DNA of 64,000 bases, from NCBI GenBank assembly GCA_002842285.1, contig PHCJ01000018.1, forward strand, positions 1 through 64,000, written 5' to 3'. Positions 47,479 to 56,256 of the stretch are shown piece by piece (position 1 is the stretch's first letter; each line of letters opens with the position of its first letter). Position numbers and translations under genes: made by a program. This DNA comes from Betaproteobacteria bacterium HGW-Betaproteobacteria-22. Lineage in GTDB: Bacteria; Pseudomonadota; Gammaproteobacteria; Burkholderiales; Methylophilaceae. The notes beneath the pieces were generated by a model. It made no database searches, was not told the origin of the DNA, and saw only the letters and a program-made list of their open reading frames with translations.

Positions 47479-49182
47479 TTACTCTTCAAATTGGTTGCTG
47501 ATGCGCATGGCTTCGGCAATGGTCGTGCGTTTTGTGATGACTAAATCCACAGCGCTTTTGCGTAGCGTCCTGCCCGCCATGTGCTGACGGCCTACTTTGA
47601 TGAAGTAATTGGGGTCGTGGTGGCTGGCAGCGTCGATGAGCTGATTGTTCATTTCCAGCAGCTCATACACGCCAACACGACCTTGGTAGCCTGTGCCGTT
47701 GCAAAGGCTGCATCCTTTGCCATGCACATATTGATGTGTGTCTGTTTGTTCATTTAACTCCAGCGCAAGCCATGCGCGTTCAAATGGTGCCGGTATGTAG
47801 CTTTCTTTGCAGTTGTCGCAGATGATTCTGACCAGGCGCTGTGCCACCACTGCCAATATGGAAGTGGCTACCATAAAGCGCGGCGCACCCATGTCTATCA
47901 TCCTGACCAGTGTGCTGGTGGCGTCGTTGGTGTGTAAGGTGGAGAGTACTAGGTGGCCGGTCATCGCAGCTCTTAAGCCGATTTGAGCGGTTTCCTGATC
48001 GCGCATTTCACCCACCAGAATAACATCAGGGTCTTGCCTAAGGGCAGAGCGTAAAACACGTGAAAAATCCAGTTCGATTTTTTCATTCACTTGCACCTGT
48101 GTAATACCGGGCAGGCGATATTCAACGGGGTCTTCAACCGTGATGATCTTATTGGCGTTGGAGTTTAGCTCGTTGAGTGCGGCGTAGAGCGTTGTCGTTT
48201 TACCGCTCCCCGTAGGCCCGGTCACCAATACCATGCCACTTGGTCGATGAATCAGCTTGCGGAAGCGCTCCAGCATCTCAGGGGGCATGCCTAGCTTCTC
48301 TAGTGAGAAGTTCGCTCCGTCCTGAATCAGCAAACGCATGACGACTGATTCACCATATTGTGTCGGCATAGTGGAGATACGCACATCGACAGACTGACTT
48401 TTGATCTTTAGTGCAAAACGGCCGTCTTGTGGCAGACGTTTTTCCGAGATGTCCAAACCGGACATCAACTTAAGGCGCAATACCAAAGCGGGTGCGATTT
48501 TTAGCTCAGCCTCCGTTTGCAGATGCATGACGCCGTCAATCCTAAAGCGGATATAAAGTTTATTTTCCTGCGGTTCTATATGAATGTCAGAAGCACGCAC
48601 CTGTGCCGCGTCTTCAAAAATGGTTTGTAATAGCTTAACGACGGGAGCCTCTTCGCTGCCGCTGCTAATGCCCAAGGCAGCAAAATCAATGGTGGTGTCG
48701 CCTAAGTCTTGCCCAAGTTCTACCGCCAAACTTGAAATCTCATCCGTGCGGCGATAACTGCGGTCAATCAGCTGTAGCAATGCATTTTCTTGCACAACGG
48801 CAAGTTCAATATCTTTGTGTAGCAGTCTGGCGACTTCATCGTAGGCAAATAAGTCGGTGGGGTCTACCATGCCCACAAGGTAGGCGTGGCCTCTATCTTC
48901 GAGCACCACACAGCGAAAGCGCCTGGCCTGCGCTTCAGGGAGTTTGTTAATGGTTTCGGTTTGATGGTTAAACTGCCGAAGGTTGATGTAGGGGATCTTA
49001 AGCTGATGTGCAAGTGCTTCGGATATCTGTGTTTCTGTCACCAGGCCATTTTCGATAAAAATCCTGCCTAGCTTTCGTCCTGTGCGCTTTTGCTCTTCCA
49101 GTGACTTGCTCAAGTCTTCGGTAGAGATCAGATTTTGTTGAACCAATACTTCACCTAAGCGAATCTTCTCCGGGCGTGCCAT
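47479..49182 (-). CDS. mshE: MSHA pilus extension ATPase MshE with c-di-GMP-binding MshEN domain
   Basis: A 567-residue GspE/PilB-type ATPase. The N-terminal MshEN domain has two copies of the c-di-GMP-binding motif: RLGEVLVQQNLISTEDLSK continuing to Gln31 (8-31), and LGRIFIENGLVTETQISEAL (from 38). Walker A is TGPTGSGKTTTLYAAL (about 321-336); the Asp box, Walker B VILVGEMRDQETAQ and His box LVLSTLHTND follow. A four-Cys zinc site lies in CDNCKE...CSLCNGTG. c-di-GMP binding activates MshE in Vibrio, so pilus extension here is probably c-di-GMP-controlled. It is the first gene of the locus. Confidence 0.95.
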   Translation of the reverse strand: MARPEKIRLGEVLVQQNLISTEDLSKSLEEQKRTGRKLGRIFIENGLVTETQISEALAHQLKIPYINLRQFNHQTETINKLPEAQARRFRCVVLEDRGHAYLVGMVDPTDLFAYDEVARLLHKDIELAVVQENALLQLIDRSYRRTDEISSLAVELGQDLGDTTIDFAALGISSGSEEAPVVKLLQTIFEDAAQVRASDIHIEPQENKLYIRFRIDGVMHLQTEAELKIAPALVLRLKLMSGLDISEKRLPQDGRFALKIKSQSVDVRISTMPTQYGESVVMRLLIQDGANFSLEKLGMPPEMLERFRKLIHRPSGMVLVTGPTGSGKTTTLYAALNELNSNANKIITVEDPVEYRLPGITQVQVNEKIELDFSRVLRSALRQDPDVILVGEMRDQETAQIGLRAAMTGHLVLSTLHTNDATSTLVRMIDMGAPRFMVATSILAVVAQRLVRIICDNCKESYIPAPFERAWLALELNEQTDTHQYVHGKGCSLCNGTGYQGRVGVYELLEMNNQLIDAASHHDPNYFIKVGRQHMAGRTLRKSAVDLVITKRTTIAEAMRISNQFEE

Positions 49183-49228
49183 TCAAACCTCTTTTAAAAT
49201 GTTCAATGCTTTTATTAACGTGTTTCTA

Positions 49229-49249
49229 ATCGAAAAGTAAGGTTTCGAT
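49229..49249. promoter_or_regulatory. Inverted repeat upstream of mshE
   Basis: ATCGAAA and TTTCGAT (perfect seven-base arms, seven-base spacer) lie 47-67 bp before the mshE start, between the promoter region and the ribosome site. A candidate operator for the MSHA locus. Confidence 0.4.
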
Positions 49250-49258
49250 AATTTTTTT

Positions 49259-49270
49259 CATGACGTCATG
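49259..49270. promoter_or_regulatory. 12-bp palindrome CATGACGTCATG upstream of mshE
   Basis: A perfect palindrome in the 118-bp gap between mshE and the cytochrome b561 gene. Together with the inverted repeat at 49229 it could be a regulator site; no regulator gene is nearby. Confidence 0.4.
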
Positions 49271-49300
49271 CGACTGTGCGCGTAAAAATGCTAGCTATGC

Positions 49301-49852
49301 TTAACGTTGCCGGCGCGGCAAAATTCGCGTGAGCGTGTCATCTTTCAGTATGTGGTGATGAAATAAAGCCGCAGCTGCGTGTAAACCTATTAAATAATAA
49401 CCGACCAGGCCAGCAGTTTGATGTAGTTCTTTGAGTGTTTTTGCCAGTTCTTTATTTTCAGCAATCAGTGACGGCAGTTCCAACCCGAAAAAAGGCACAG
49501 GCTTGCCTGCGGCGCTGAGTACGCTCCAGCCCAGTATTGGCATGCCTATCATCAAGCCGTAAAGCGCTAAATGCACAACTTTTGCTGCAAAGTTCTGTAG
49601 CATACTTGGTGCAGGGGTGATGTTGGGCTCAATAAAAGCAAGTCTTGCATAAATGCGGATACTTACCAGCACCAGTACAGATAAACCTAACATAAAATGC
49701 CAGGCTTTGAGGGCTTCCCGCGGGTCGCTGCCTTTGGGGTAAAGTTCACGCAGTTCTATGGCAGCATAAACTGCAACAAATAAAATCAACATTAACCAAT
49801 GCAGTGTGATTAATAGCGTGCCATAACGCGTGTTGGTGTTTTTCCAAGGCAT
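49301..49852 (-). CDS. Cytochrome b561 family protein
   Basis: About 183 residues, four membrane helices. The start MPWKNTNTRYGTLLITLHWLM matches the family N-terminus with the first haem His (LHW); LKAWHFMLGL, VHLALYGLMIGMPILGW and LHQTAGLVGYYLIGLHAAAALFHHHI supply further haem His residues. It is a di-haem quinol-oxidising electron carrier of the bacterial b561 type (YceJ/CybB). The open frame extends to 49888, but the ATG at 49852 fits the family best. It is cotranscribed with nothing obvious. Confidence 0.9.
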   Translation of the reverse strand: MPWKNTNTRYGTLLITLHWLMLILFVAVYAAIELRELYPKGSDPREALKAWHFMLGLSVLVLVSIRIYARLAFIEPNITPAPSMLQNFAAKVVHLALYGLMIGMPILGWSVLSAAGKPVPFFGLELPSLIAENKELAKTLKELHQTAGLVGYYLIGLHAAAALFHHHILKDDTLTRILPRRQR

Positions 49853-49932
49853 ATGTGTGAGCTCCCGACTAAGGCTTGTATATTGCACTGTAGCTTGATA
49901 AAGTGCAACTCTAAAAGCAACACGTTAAAAAC

Positions 49933-50200
49933 AAGGAAACACGGAACTAAGCACCTACGCGAGCGTGTTGCTGCGTTGCTAGGTTTATTTAGTTACGGCA
50001 TAACCTGAAGGTTAGCCTGTGACCTGCACCGTATACGACCTTTCATGTGCTTTAACACATAGAAAGTCGGAATCCCTGCGGGGCAACTTCACTGTGCGGG
50101 CTTTGCGCTACGCGCAAATGCCGGCTTAAAGCAAATTCGCAACCTCGCTGCATACCGCGTACTGCGGTTACGGCCGGCCGCTACGCTTAACATCGCTACG
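49933..50200. repeat. Interrupted copy of the 148-bp dispersed repeat (copy C)
   Basis: 49933-49980 starts AAGGAAACACGGAACTAAGC and matches the left end of copy B (32900) for nearly 50 bases through TTGCTGCGTTGC. The match stops, and resumes near 50131 with ATTCGCAACCTCGCTGCATA. The intervening 150 bp is absent from copies A and B, so something inserted or rearranged here. The right end is degenerate and cannot be fixed. Confidence 0.65.
50040..50066. other. Hairpin within the insert of repeat copy C
   Basis: CTTTCATGTG and CACATAGAAAG pair as CTTTC/GAAAG and ATGTG/CACAT with one bulged A and loop CTTTAA. It lies in the segment that interrupts the dispersed repeat. Function unknown. Confidence 0.4.
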
Positions 50201-50263
50201 CAAGTTAGCCTGCGCTGAAACACTGCGTTGATTTTCTCGGTTGCAGCAAGCCAGGGCAACTCA

Positions 50264-50328
50264 CTAAATTGGTAAGTCGCTAAATTGGTAAGGCGTTAGA
50301 TTTGGTAAGGCTCCAGATTGGCAAGGCC
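50264..50328. repeat. Four tandem degenerate 16-bp repeats
   Basis: Units at 50264, 50280, 50296 and 50313: CTAAATTGGTAAGTCG, CTAAATTGGTAAGGCG, a 17-base TTAGATTTGGTAAGGCT, and CCAGATTGGCAAGGCC. The first two differ at one base. They decay left to right, as expected for slippage-derived repeats. Confidence 0.75.
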
Positions 50329-50629
50329 ATGGTGAAATAATGCGCTTTTCGTACCAGTCTGGGTTAAAGCAGCACTAGGTTAGTAGTGGTGACTTTTACG
50401 GTTAAGCGCATATATTCCAAGGCCTTGCCCCCTGCGGGTACGCTTCATTACGCTTGGCCACTTATTCGGTGTTTCCATAAATTCTTCTCGGGAAAATGCG
50501 ACATCTTTTTGATGTGAGGCGCATCGCTTTGAGTGCGCGCTATTTTGGTGGTGCTTAGTCACTATTTTTTAACCGGCGCTTTAACCGGGAAGATTCTCAA
50601 GAAATAGATGATTAGGCAAGGAGTGTTTC

Positions 50630-50658
50630 TTGGATGGCGCTGTCTTTTCTGCGATAAT
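50630..50658 (+). promoter_or_regulatory. Sigma-70 promoter of ppnP
   Basis: -35 TTGGAT (50630-50635), 17-base spacer, -10 GATAAT (50653-50658) preceded by TGC, an extended -10. Transcription would begin about 25 bases before the ppnP start codon. Confidence 0.55.
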
Positions 50659-50688
50659 GCTGTTTTGATATTTATATGGGGCAGCAAA

Positions 50689-51000
50689 ATGGCGCAATTT
50701 GATCATGTTAGCGTTAAAAAGAAAGCCAATATCTATTTTGACGGTAAATGTGTGAGCCATACGGTGATGTTTCCTAATGGCACTCGTAGCACGATAGGGG
50801 TGATTTTCCCCAGTACGCTGACGTTTAACACGGCAGCACCTGAGTTGATGGAAATTAATGCAGGCATATGTAAAGTGCGCCTTAAGGGTGAAGATGTCTG
50901 GAAAACATACGTGGCAGGTGAAAAGTTCACAGTGCCGGGTAATTCCAGTTTTGATATAGAAACAGTTGAAACATTAGACTATGTTTGCCATTTTGAGTAA
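50689..51000 (+). CDS. ppnP: Pyrimidine/purine nucleoside phosphorylase PpnP (YaiE/DUF1255)
   Basis: A 103-residue cupin-fold protein; relatives phosphorolyse a wide range of nucleosides. [54 protein letters not shown] and the C-terminal YVCHFE are the family blocks. The ATG at 50689 (MAQFDHVSV) was chosen because it matches the family start and has GGGGCAGC just upstream; the frame stays open to 50608. Confidence 0.92.
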   Translation: MAQFDHVSVKKKANIYFDGKCVSHTVMFPNGTRSTIGVIFPSTLTFNTAAPELMEINAGICKVRLKGEDVWKTYVAGEKFTVPGNSSFDIETVETLDYVCHFE

Positions 51001-51111
51001 ATGCAGTCTTCTTTAAGATGCTAAAGCCAGTTGTGATGGCTAGCGCCTTGATTAAACACTGTTTCATCAAGCGGTTAAACACGAATGTTATGAGTATTAT
51101 GAGGAATCAAC

Positions 51112-51606
51112 ATGCCTAGTTTTGATATTAGCTCCGAAGTGGATATGGTCGCCTTGAAAAATGCGATAGATACCGCAGGCAAGCAAATTACCAATCGCTA
51201 TGATTTTAAAGGCAGTTCAGCCAAAGTGGAGTTGAATGAGAAAGATAGCATTATCACGATTTTCGGAGATAATGATTTTCAGCTGGATCAGGTAAAAGAT
51301 ATCCTGCTGCCTGCGATGGAGAAAAAAGAACCTGACTCATCCAAGCGTCTTGATCATAAAGATGTGCAAAAAATTTCAGGCAATAAGGTGAAACAGGAAA
51401 TGAAATTGCGCGCTGGCATTGATAGTGATTTAGCCAAACGCATCACTAAGTTGATTAAAGACTCTGGTATGAAAGTGCAGGCAAGCATTCAGGGTGACAC
51501 TGTGCGTGTAAACGGGGCAAAACGTGATGTGCTGCAGGACGCAATTGCGTTTGTGAAGAAAAATGTAACGGATTTCCCGTTGCAGTTTGGTAATTTTAGA
51601 GATTAA
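51112..51606 (+). CDS. yajQ: YajQ family nucleotide-binding protein
   Basis: A 164-residue YajQ: MPSFDISSEVDMVALKNAID, NRYDFKGSSAKVEL, GNKVKQEMKLRAGID and FPLQFGNFRD are diagnostic. The fold has two ferredoxin-like halves. A Xanthomonas relative binds c-di-GMP and affects virulence gene expression, so a c-di-GMP link is possible here. It lies 27 bp upstream of leuC on the same strand. Confidence 0.95.
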   Translation: MPSFDISSEVDMVALKNAIDTAGKQITNRYDFKGSSAKVELNEKDSIITIFGDNDFQLDQVKDILLPAMEKKEPDSSKRLDHKDVQKISGNKVKQEMKLRAGIDSDLAKRITKLIKDSGMKVQASIQGDTVRVNGAKRDVLQDAIAFVKKNVTDFPLQFGNFRD

Positions 51607-51633
51607 AGCGAATCGCGCTCCAAAGAGATGGTT

Positions 51634-53043
51634 ATGGCTAAAACGTTGTACGATAAATTGTTTGATAGTCATGTGGTGACTGAGGAAAATGGCACTGCAT
51701 TGATTTATATTGATCGCCACCTGGTACATGAGGTCACCAGCCCGCAAGCTTTTGAGGGTCTGCGTCTGGCCAACCGTAAACCATGGCGCGTTTCATCCAT
51801 TGTGGCCACTGCTGACCACAATACACCTACCAATGGCTGGGATAAAGGCTTGGCAGGCATTGCTGACCCTGTGGCACGCTTGCAGATTGAAACATTGACC
51901 GATAACATTCGCCAATTCGGCGCAAAAGCGTACTTTCCGTTTATGGATAAAAATCAGGGGATTGTGCACGTAGTAGGCCCTGAGCAGGGCGCAACATTAC
52001 CCGGAATGACGGTGGTGTGTGGTGATTCCCATACCAGCACTCATGGCGCATTTGGCGCACTGGCGCATGGGATTGGTACGTCTGAAGTTGAGCACGTCAT
52101 GGCCACGCAATGTCTGGTGCAAAAGAAATCCAAAGCGATGCTGGTTAAGGTGGAGGGCGTTTTGCAAAAAGGCGTCACGGCCAAAGATGTGGCGCTTGCA
52201 ATTATTGCTAGAACAGGCACGGCAGGCGGCACGGGCTATGCGATAGAGTTTGCAGGCTCGGCGATCCGCAGTTTGAGTATGGAGGGCCGTATGACCCTGT
52301 GCAATATGGCCATTGAGGCAGGCGCACGTGCCGGTATGGTGGCTGTGGATGATACGACCATCAATTACGTGAAAGACCGTCCGTTCGCGCCCAGGGCTGA
52401 GCAATGGGACGCTGCAGTGACCTACTGGCGTACTTTGGTTTCAGATGATGCTGCTAAATTTGATGCAGTGGTTGCACTCAAGGCAGAGGATATTCAGCCA
52501 CAGGTAACATGGGGCACTTCGCCTGAAATGGTGGTGGGCGTGGATGGCAAAGTACCAAGCCCGGATCTTGCCAAAAATGATGTGCAACGTGCGGATTGGG
52601 AGCGTGCATACGCCTATATGGGCTTGACGCCGAATACGCCGATTACTGATATTGCCATTGATAAAGTGTTTATTGGCTCGTGCACCAATTCGCGTATTGA
52701 AGATTTACGTGCCGCAGCGGCTGTGGCAAAGGGTAAACATATTGCGCCTAATGTGAAATTGGCTTTGGTCGTGCCAGGCTCTGGTTTGGTTAAAGCCCAG
52801 GCTGAAAGCGAAGGCTTGGATAAGATTTTTATCGAAGCAGGATTTGAGTGGCGAGAACCGGGGTGTTCCATGTGTCTGGCCATGAATGCCGATAGGCTGG
52901 AGCCCGGTGAGCGCTGTGCGTCAACATCCAATCGTAACTTTGAAGGTAGGCAGGGTCAAGGTGGTCGTACGCATTTGGTAAGCCCGGAAATGGCAGCAGC
53001 TGCGGCCGTGGCCGGGCACTTTGTGGACGTGAGAAAGTTATAA
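51634..53043 (+). CDS. leuC: 3-isopropylmalate dehydratase large subunit LeuC
   Basis: About 469 residues. With LeuD it isomerises 2-isopropylmalate to 3-isopropylmalate in leucine synthesis. [15 protein letters not shown] is the usual start; ATG 51634 was preferred over 51628. The aconitase-type 4Fe-4S cysteines are in [13 protein letters not shown] and [41 protein letters not shown] is a substrate loop. A small lipoprotein gene separates it from leuD. Confidence 0.97.
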   Translation: MAKTLYDKLFDSHVVTEENGTALIYIDRHLVHEVTSPQAFEGLRLANRKPWRVSSIVATADHNTPTNGWDKGLAGIADPVARLQIETLTDNIRQFGAKAYFPFMDKNQGIVHVVGPEQGATLPGMTVVCGDSHTSTHGAFGALAHGIGTSEVEHVMATQCLVQKKSKAMLVKVEGVLQKGVTAKDVALAIIARTGTAGGTGYAIEFAGSAIRSLSMEGRMTLCNMAIEAGARAGMVAVDDTTINYVKDRPFAPRAEQWDAAVTYWRTLVSDDAAKFDAVVALKAEDIQPQVTWGTSPEMVVGVDGKVPSPDLAKNDVQRADWERAYAYMGLTPNTPITDIAIDKVFIGSCTNSRIEDLRAAAAVAKGKHIAPNVKLALVVPGSGLVKAQAESEGLDKIFIEAGFEWREPGCSMCLAMNADRLEPGERCASTSNRNFEGRQGQGGRTHLVSPEMAAAAAVAGHFVDVRKL

Positions 53044-53071
53044 CGGTAAATTTTTTTAAAGGGTTATGTCA

Positions 53072-53191
53072 ATGAAAAAGCTTTTTTTATTTTTGATTAT
53101 GGCAGTTTCTTTATCTGCATGTAATACGATTCAGGGAATCGGCAAAGATATTGAAAAGGGTGGCGAAGCCATTCAAAAATCTACTAAATAA
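53072..53191 (+). CDS. Entericidin-like small lipoprotein between leuC and leuD
   Basis: A 39-residue protein: MKKLFLFLIMAVSLSACNTI is a lipoprotein signal with lipobox LSAC (Cys17), followed by QGIGKDIEKGGEAIQK, the amphipathic block of the entericidin EcnA/EcnB family. AAAGGG lies eight bases before the ATG; an ATG six bases upstream is also in frame. The mature product is only 23 residues. Entericidins are a cell-envelope toxin/antidote pair in E. coli; this one is single, so a toxin-antitoxin role is unproven. The position inside the leuCD operon is known from other betaproteobacteria to my memory. Confidence 0.88.
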   Translation: MKKLFLFLIMAVSLSACNTIQGIGKDIEKGGEAIQKSTK

Positions 53192-53212
53192 CGAATGGTT
53201 CAAGAAAATATT

Positions 53213-53851
53213 ATGCAAGCTTTTACGCAATTAAATGGATTGGTTGCACCACTAGACCGCGCTAATGTGGATACTGATGCCATTATACCGAAGCAGTTTT
53301 TAAAGTCGATTAAGCGTAGTGGTTTTGGACCGAATGCTTTTGATGAGTGGCGCTATCTTGATCGCGGTGAGCCGGGAATGGATAACACACACCGTCCGCT
53401 TAATCAGGATTTTGTACTGAATCAACCGCGCTATCAAGGTGCGAGCATATTGCTCACCAGAGAAAATTTCGGCTGTGGATCCAGCCGTGAACATGCGCCA
53501 TGGGCGTTAGAAGACTATGGCTTTAGAGTCATCATAGCATCGAGCTTTGCAGATATTTTCTTTAATAACTGTTTTAAAAATGGCATGTTGCCGATTGTAC
53601 TAAGCGCGGACATCATTGATCAGTTGTTTGCTGAAGTGTTTGCAAATGATAACTATAGGCTGTCCATTGATTTAAACTCACAAACAGTGACTAGCCCAAG
53701 TGGAACAGTTTATCCGTTTGAGGTGGATGCTTTTCGTAAGCATTGTTTGTTAAACGGGCTGGATGACATTGGCTTGACCATGCAGCACCAGGACAAGATC
53801 AGGGCGTTTGAGGAAAAACATCAGAAATCCCAGCCTTGGTTGTTTGCCTAG
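53213..53851 (+). CDS. leuD: 3-isopropylmalate dehydratase small subunit LeuD
   Basis: About 212 residues. [31 protein letters not shown] is the conserved start, so ATG 53213 is preferred to 53195. The swivel domain carries [13 protein letters not shown], the substrate-binding loop. Partner of LeuC. It follows the entericidin-like gene closely. Confidence 0.96.
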   Translation: MQAFTQLNGLVAPLDRANVDTDAIIPKQFLKSIKRSGFGPNAFDEWRYLDRGEPGMDNTHRPLNQDFVLNQPRYQGASILLTRENFGCGSSREHAPWALEDYGFRVIIASSFADIFFNNCFKNGMLPIVLSADIIDQLFAEVFANDNYRLSIDLNSQTVTSPSGTVYPFEVDAFRKHCLLNGLDDIGLTMQHQDKIRAFEEKHQKSQPWLFA

Positions 53852-53855
53852 GTTG

Positions 53856-53885
53856 CCATTAATCATTTGTCCATTAATCATTTGT
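53856..53885. repeat. Perfect tandem 15-bp duplication before leuB
   Basis: CCATTAATCATTTGT occurs twice in direct tandem (53856-53870 and 53871-53885), five bases after leuD and just before the leuB ribosome site. A recent slippage product or a paired regulator site. Confidence 0.8.
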
Positions 53886-53906
53886 AAAGATAAGAAAGTT
53901 AATTTC

Positions 53907-54962
53907 ATGAAAATTGCAGTGCTGCCAGGTGATGGCATCGGTCCGGAAATTGTTGCTCAAGCGGTAAAAGTTTTAAAAGCGCTTAATCTGCATTTAGAAA
54001 TGACAGAAGCGCCGATAGGCGGCGCGGGTTATGAGGTTGCTGGCGACCCTTTACCTGAAGCTACGCTCAAGCTTGCTAAAGATGCTGATGCGGTATTATT
54101 GGGCGCTGTGGGGGACTGGAAGTACGACAAATTGGAGCGTCATTTGCGCCCTGAGCGTGGTTTGCTGCGCATTCGTAAAGAGTTGAACCTGTTTGCGAAT
54201 TTGCGCCCGGCGCTGCTTTACGCTGAGTTGGCCTCCGCTTCTACGCTTAAACCTGATGTGGTTTCGGGGCTGGATATTATGATTGTGCGTGAATTGACCG
54301 GCGATATTTATTTTGGTCAACCGCGCGGCATTTCAATGCTTGAGAGCGGCGAGCGCGAGGGTGTCAACACCATGCGCTATAACGAGTCTGAAATTAAACG
54401 CATAGGTCGCGTCGCTTTTGAGATTGCAATGAAACGCAATAAAAAAGTGTGCTCGGTCGATAAGGCAAATGTGCTGGAAACCACCGAGTTGTGGCGTCAG
54501 GTCATGATTGAACTGTCCGCAGAGTATCCGGAAGTTGAATTGAGTCATATGTACGTAGATAACGCAGCAATGCAGTTGATTCGCGCACCCAAACAATTTG
54601 ATGTGATGGTCACAGGCAATATTTTTGGTGACATCCTGTCAGATGAGGCTTCTATGCTTACGGGCTCCATTGGCATGCTGCCTTCAGCATCACTGGATCA
54701 ACACAATAAAGGCATGTACGAGCCAAGCCATGGCTCGGCACCTGATATCGCCCGCAAAGATGTGGCGAATCCGTTGGCCACGATTCTATCGGCCGCCATG
54801 ATGTTGCGTTACACTTTTAACGACGAAGCGAATGCAAGTCGTGTTGAAAATGCGGTCAAAAAAGCATTGGCGCAAGGTTTTAGAACGGCCGATATTTGGA
54901 CAGAGGGCACCAAAAAAGTAGGTTGTGCGGCAATGGGTGATGCAGTGGTTGCTGCATTGTGA
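53907..54962 (+). CDS. leuB: 3-isopropylmalate dehydrogenase LeuB
   Basis: A 351-residue NAD-dependent decarboxylating dehydrogenase that forms 2-oxoisocaproate precursor. [16 protein letters not shown] is the family start, so ATG 53907 was chosen over the 33-residue longer frame. [14 protein letters not shown], the Mg ligands in [20 protein letters not shown], and [14 protein letters not shown]-type motif ([14 protein letters not shown]) are present. Cotranscribed with leuCD and asd. Confidence 0.97.
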   Translation: MKIAVLPGDGIGPEIVAQAVKVLKALNLHLEMTEAPIGGAGYEVAGDPLPEATLKLAKDADAVLLGAVGDWKYDKLERHLRPERGLLRIRKELNLFANLRPALLYAELASASTLKPDVVSGLDIMIVRELTGDIYFGQPRGISMLESGEREGVNTMRYNESEIKRIGRVAFEIAMKRNKKVCSVDKANVLETTELWRQVMIELSAEYPEVELSHMYVDNAAMQLIRAPKQFDVMVTGNIFGDILSDEASMLTGSIGMLPSASLDQHNKGMYEPSHGSAPDIARKDVANPLATILSAAMMLRYTFNDEANASRVENAVKKALAQGFRTADIWTEGTKKVGCAAMGDAVVAAL

Positions 54963-54991
54963 TTTCATAATAAGTGATATCGAGATAAAAA

Positions 54992-56104
54992 ATGTTAAAA
55001 GTCGGTTTTGTCGGTTGGCGTGGTATGGTCGGCTCGGTGCTCATGCAGCGAATGCTGGAAGAGAATGATTTTGCGCTCATCGAGCCACAATTTTTTACTA
55101 CATCGCAGGTGGGTGGTAAGGGGCCTAACGTAGGTAAGGAAAGCCCCCCCTTATTAGACGCCAAAGACATTGCAGCATTAAAAGCAATGGATGCGATTGT
55201 GTCCTGCCAAGGCGGTGATTACACAACTGAAATATTTCCTCAATTGCGCAACGCTGGCTGGAATGGCCATTGGATTGACGCAGCTTCAACGCTACGGATG
55301 GAAAAAGATGCCGTGATTATTCTTGATCCCGTGAATATGCACGTGATCAAAGATGCGTTAGCAAATGGCGGCAAAAACTGGGTGGGCGGCAACTGTACCG
55401 TTTCACTCATGCTGATGGCGCTCAATGGCTTGTTTAAAACAGACCTTGTGGAATGGGCAACAGCCATGACTTATCAGGCAGCCTCAGGTGCAGGTGCACA
55501 AAACATGCGCGAACTCCTAAACCAAATGGGTGAGGCGCACCGTGTAGCAAGCGAATTCCTGAAAGACCCTGCTTCTGCCATTTTGGACATTGACCGCGAG
55601 GTCGCGGGGACATTGCGTGACGAAAAGTTTCCGACGGCGCATTTTGGAGTTCCGTTGGCAGGTAGTCTGATTCCGTGGATTGATAAGGATCTGGGTAACG
55701 GGCAAAGTAAAGAGGAGTGGAAGGGTGGCGTTGAAACCAACAAGATTTTAGGGCGTGACACCAATCCAATATTAATCGACGGATTGTGCGTGCGTATTGG
55801 TGCGATGCGCTGCCATAGCCAAGCCTTAACCATCAAGTTAAAGCAAGATGTCCCGTTAAATGAAATCAGTCAGATGCTTTCAGAAGCCAATCAGTGGGCC
55901 AAGGTGGTGCCTAACGAGCGGGAAGCCAGCATGCGTGATTTAACACCCGCCTCAGTCACGGGCACTTTAATCACCCCTGTGGGTAGGCTGCGCAAACTGA
56001 ACATGGGTGGAGAGTACCTCTCAGCGTTTACCGTGGGCGACCAGTTATTGTGGGGGGCGGCAGAGCCGTTGCGCCGTATGTTACGGATTTTAGTAGAGAA
56101 ATAA
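54992..56104 (+). CDS. asd: Aspartate-semialdehyde dehydrogenase Asd
   Basis: A 370-residue enzyme that reduces aspartyl phosphate to aspartate semialdehyde for lysine, threonine, methionine and diaminopimelate synthesis. [18 protein letters not shown] binds NADP; the catalytic Cys is Cys135 in [10 protein letters not shown], the same number as in E. coli Asd; [18 protein letters not shown] supplies the active-site His and Arg. Its place between leuB and fimV is a known betaproteobacterial arrangement. Confidence 0.97.
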   Translation: MLKVGFVGWRGMVGSVLMQRMLEENDFALIEPQFFTTSQVGGKGPNVGKESPPLLDAKDIAALKAMDAIVSCQGGDYTTEIFPQLRNAGWNGHWIDAASTLRMEKDAVIILDPVNMHVIKDALANGGKNWVGGNCTVSLMLMALNGLFKTDLVEWATAMTYQAASGAGAQNMRELLNQMGEAHRVASEFLKDPASAILDIDREVAGTLRDEKFPTAHFGVPLAGSLIPWIDKDLGNGQSKEEWKGGVETNKILGRDTNPILIDGLCVRIGAMRCHSQALTIKLKQDVPLNEISQMLSEANQWAKVVPNEREASMRDLTPASVTGTLITPVGRLRKLNMGGEYLSAFTVGDQLLWGAAEPLRRMLRILVEK

Positions 56105-56256
56105 TTTAAAATTTGTTTTTTTGCTGATAAATTTGTTCACTAACAAAAGTGCCTGTGTCGGCGCCAGTTGCATATAATGTGCATTATGAGCTTGCATCCC
56201 TAACTATTTGATGTTATTTTCATATTGCAAATTTTAGTTTGATTAAAGGTAGCAAT

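Larger units (their letters stand above)
49889..50688. other. Repeat-rich intergenic region between cytochrome b561 and ppnP
   Basis: About 800 bp with no gene I can support. It holds an interrupted copy of the 148-bp dispersed repeat (49933-49980 and about 50129-50200), a hairpin (50040-50066), four tandem degenerate 16-bp units (50264-50328) and the ppnP promoter (50630-50658). A 60-codon minus-strand frame at 50380-50562 has no recognisable features. Confidence 0.7.

Noticed and set aside
49981-50240. GTTAGCC repeats resembling integron attC core sites.
   Set aside because: The complementary RYYYAAC cores and pairing arms are missing, and no integrase is present.
50380-50562. A 60-codon minus-strand open frame in the gap before ppnP.
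   Set aside because: No ribosome site, no recognisable domain, and it lies in repeat-rich intergenic DNA; chance is more likely.
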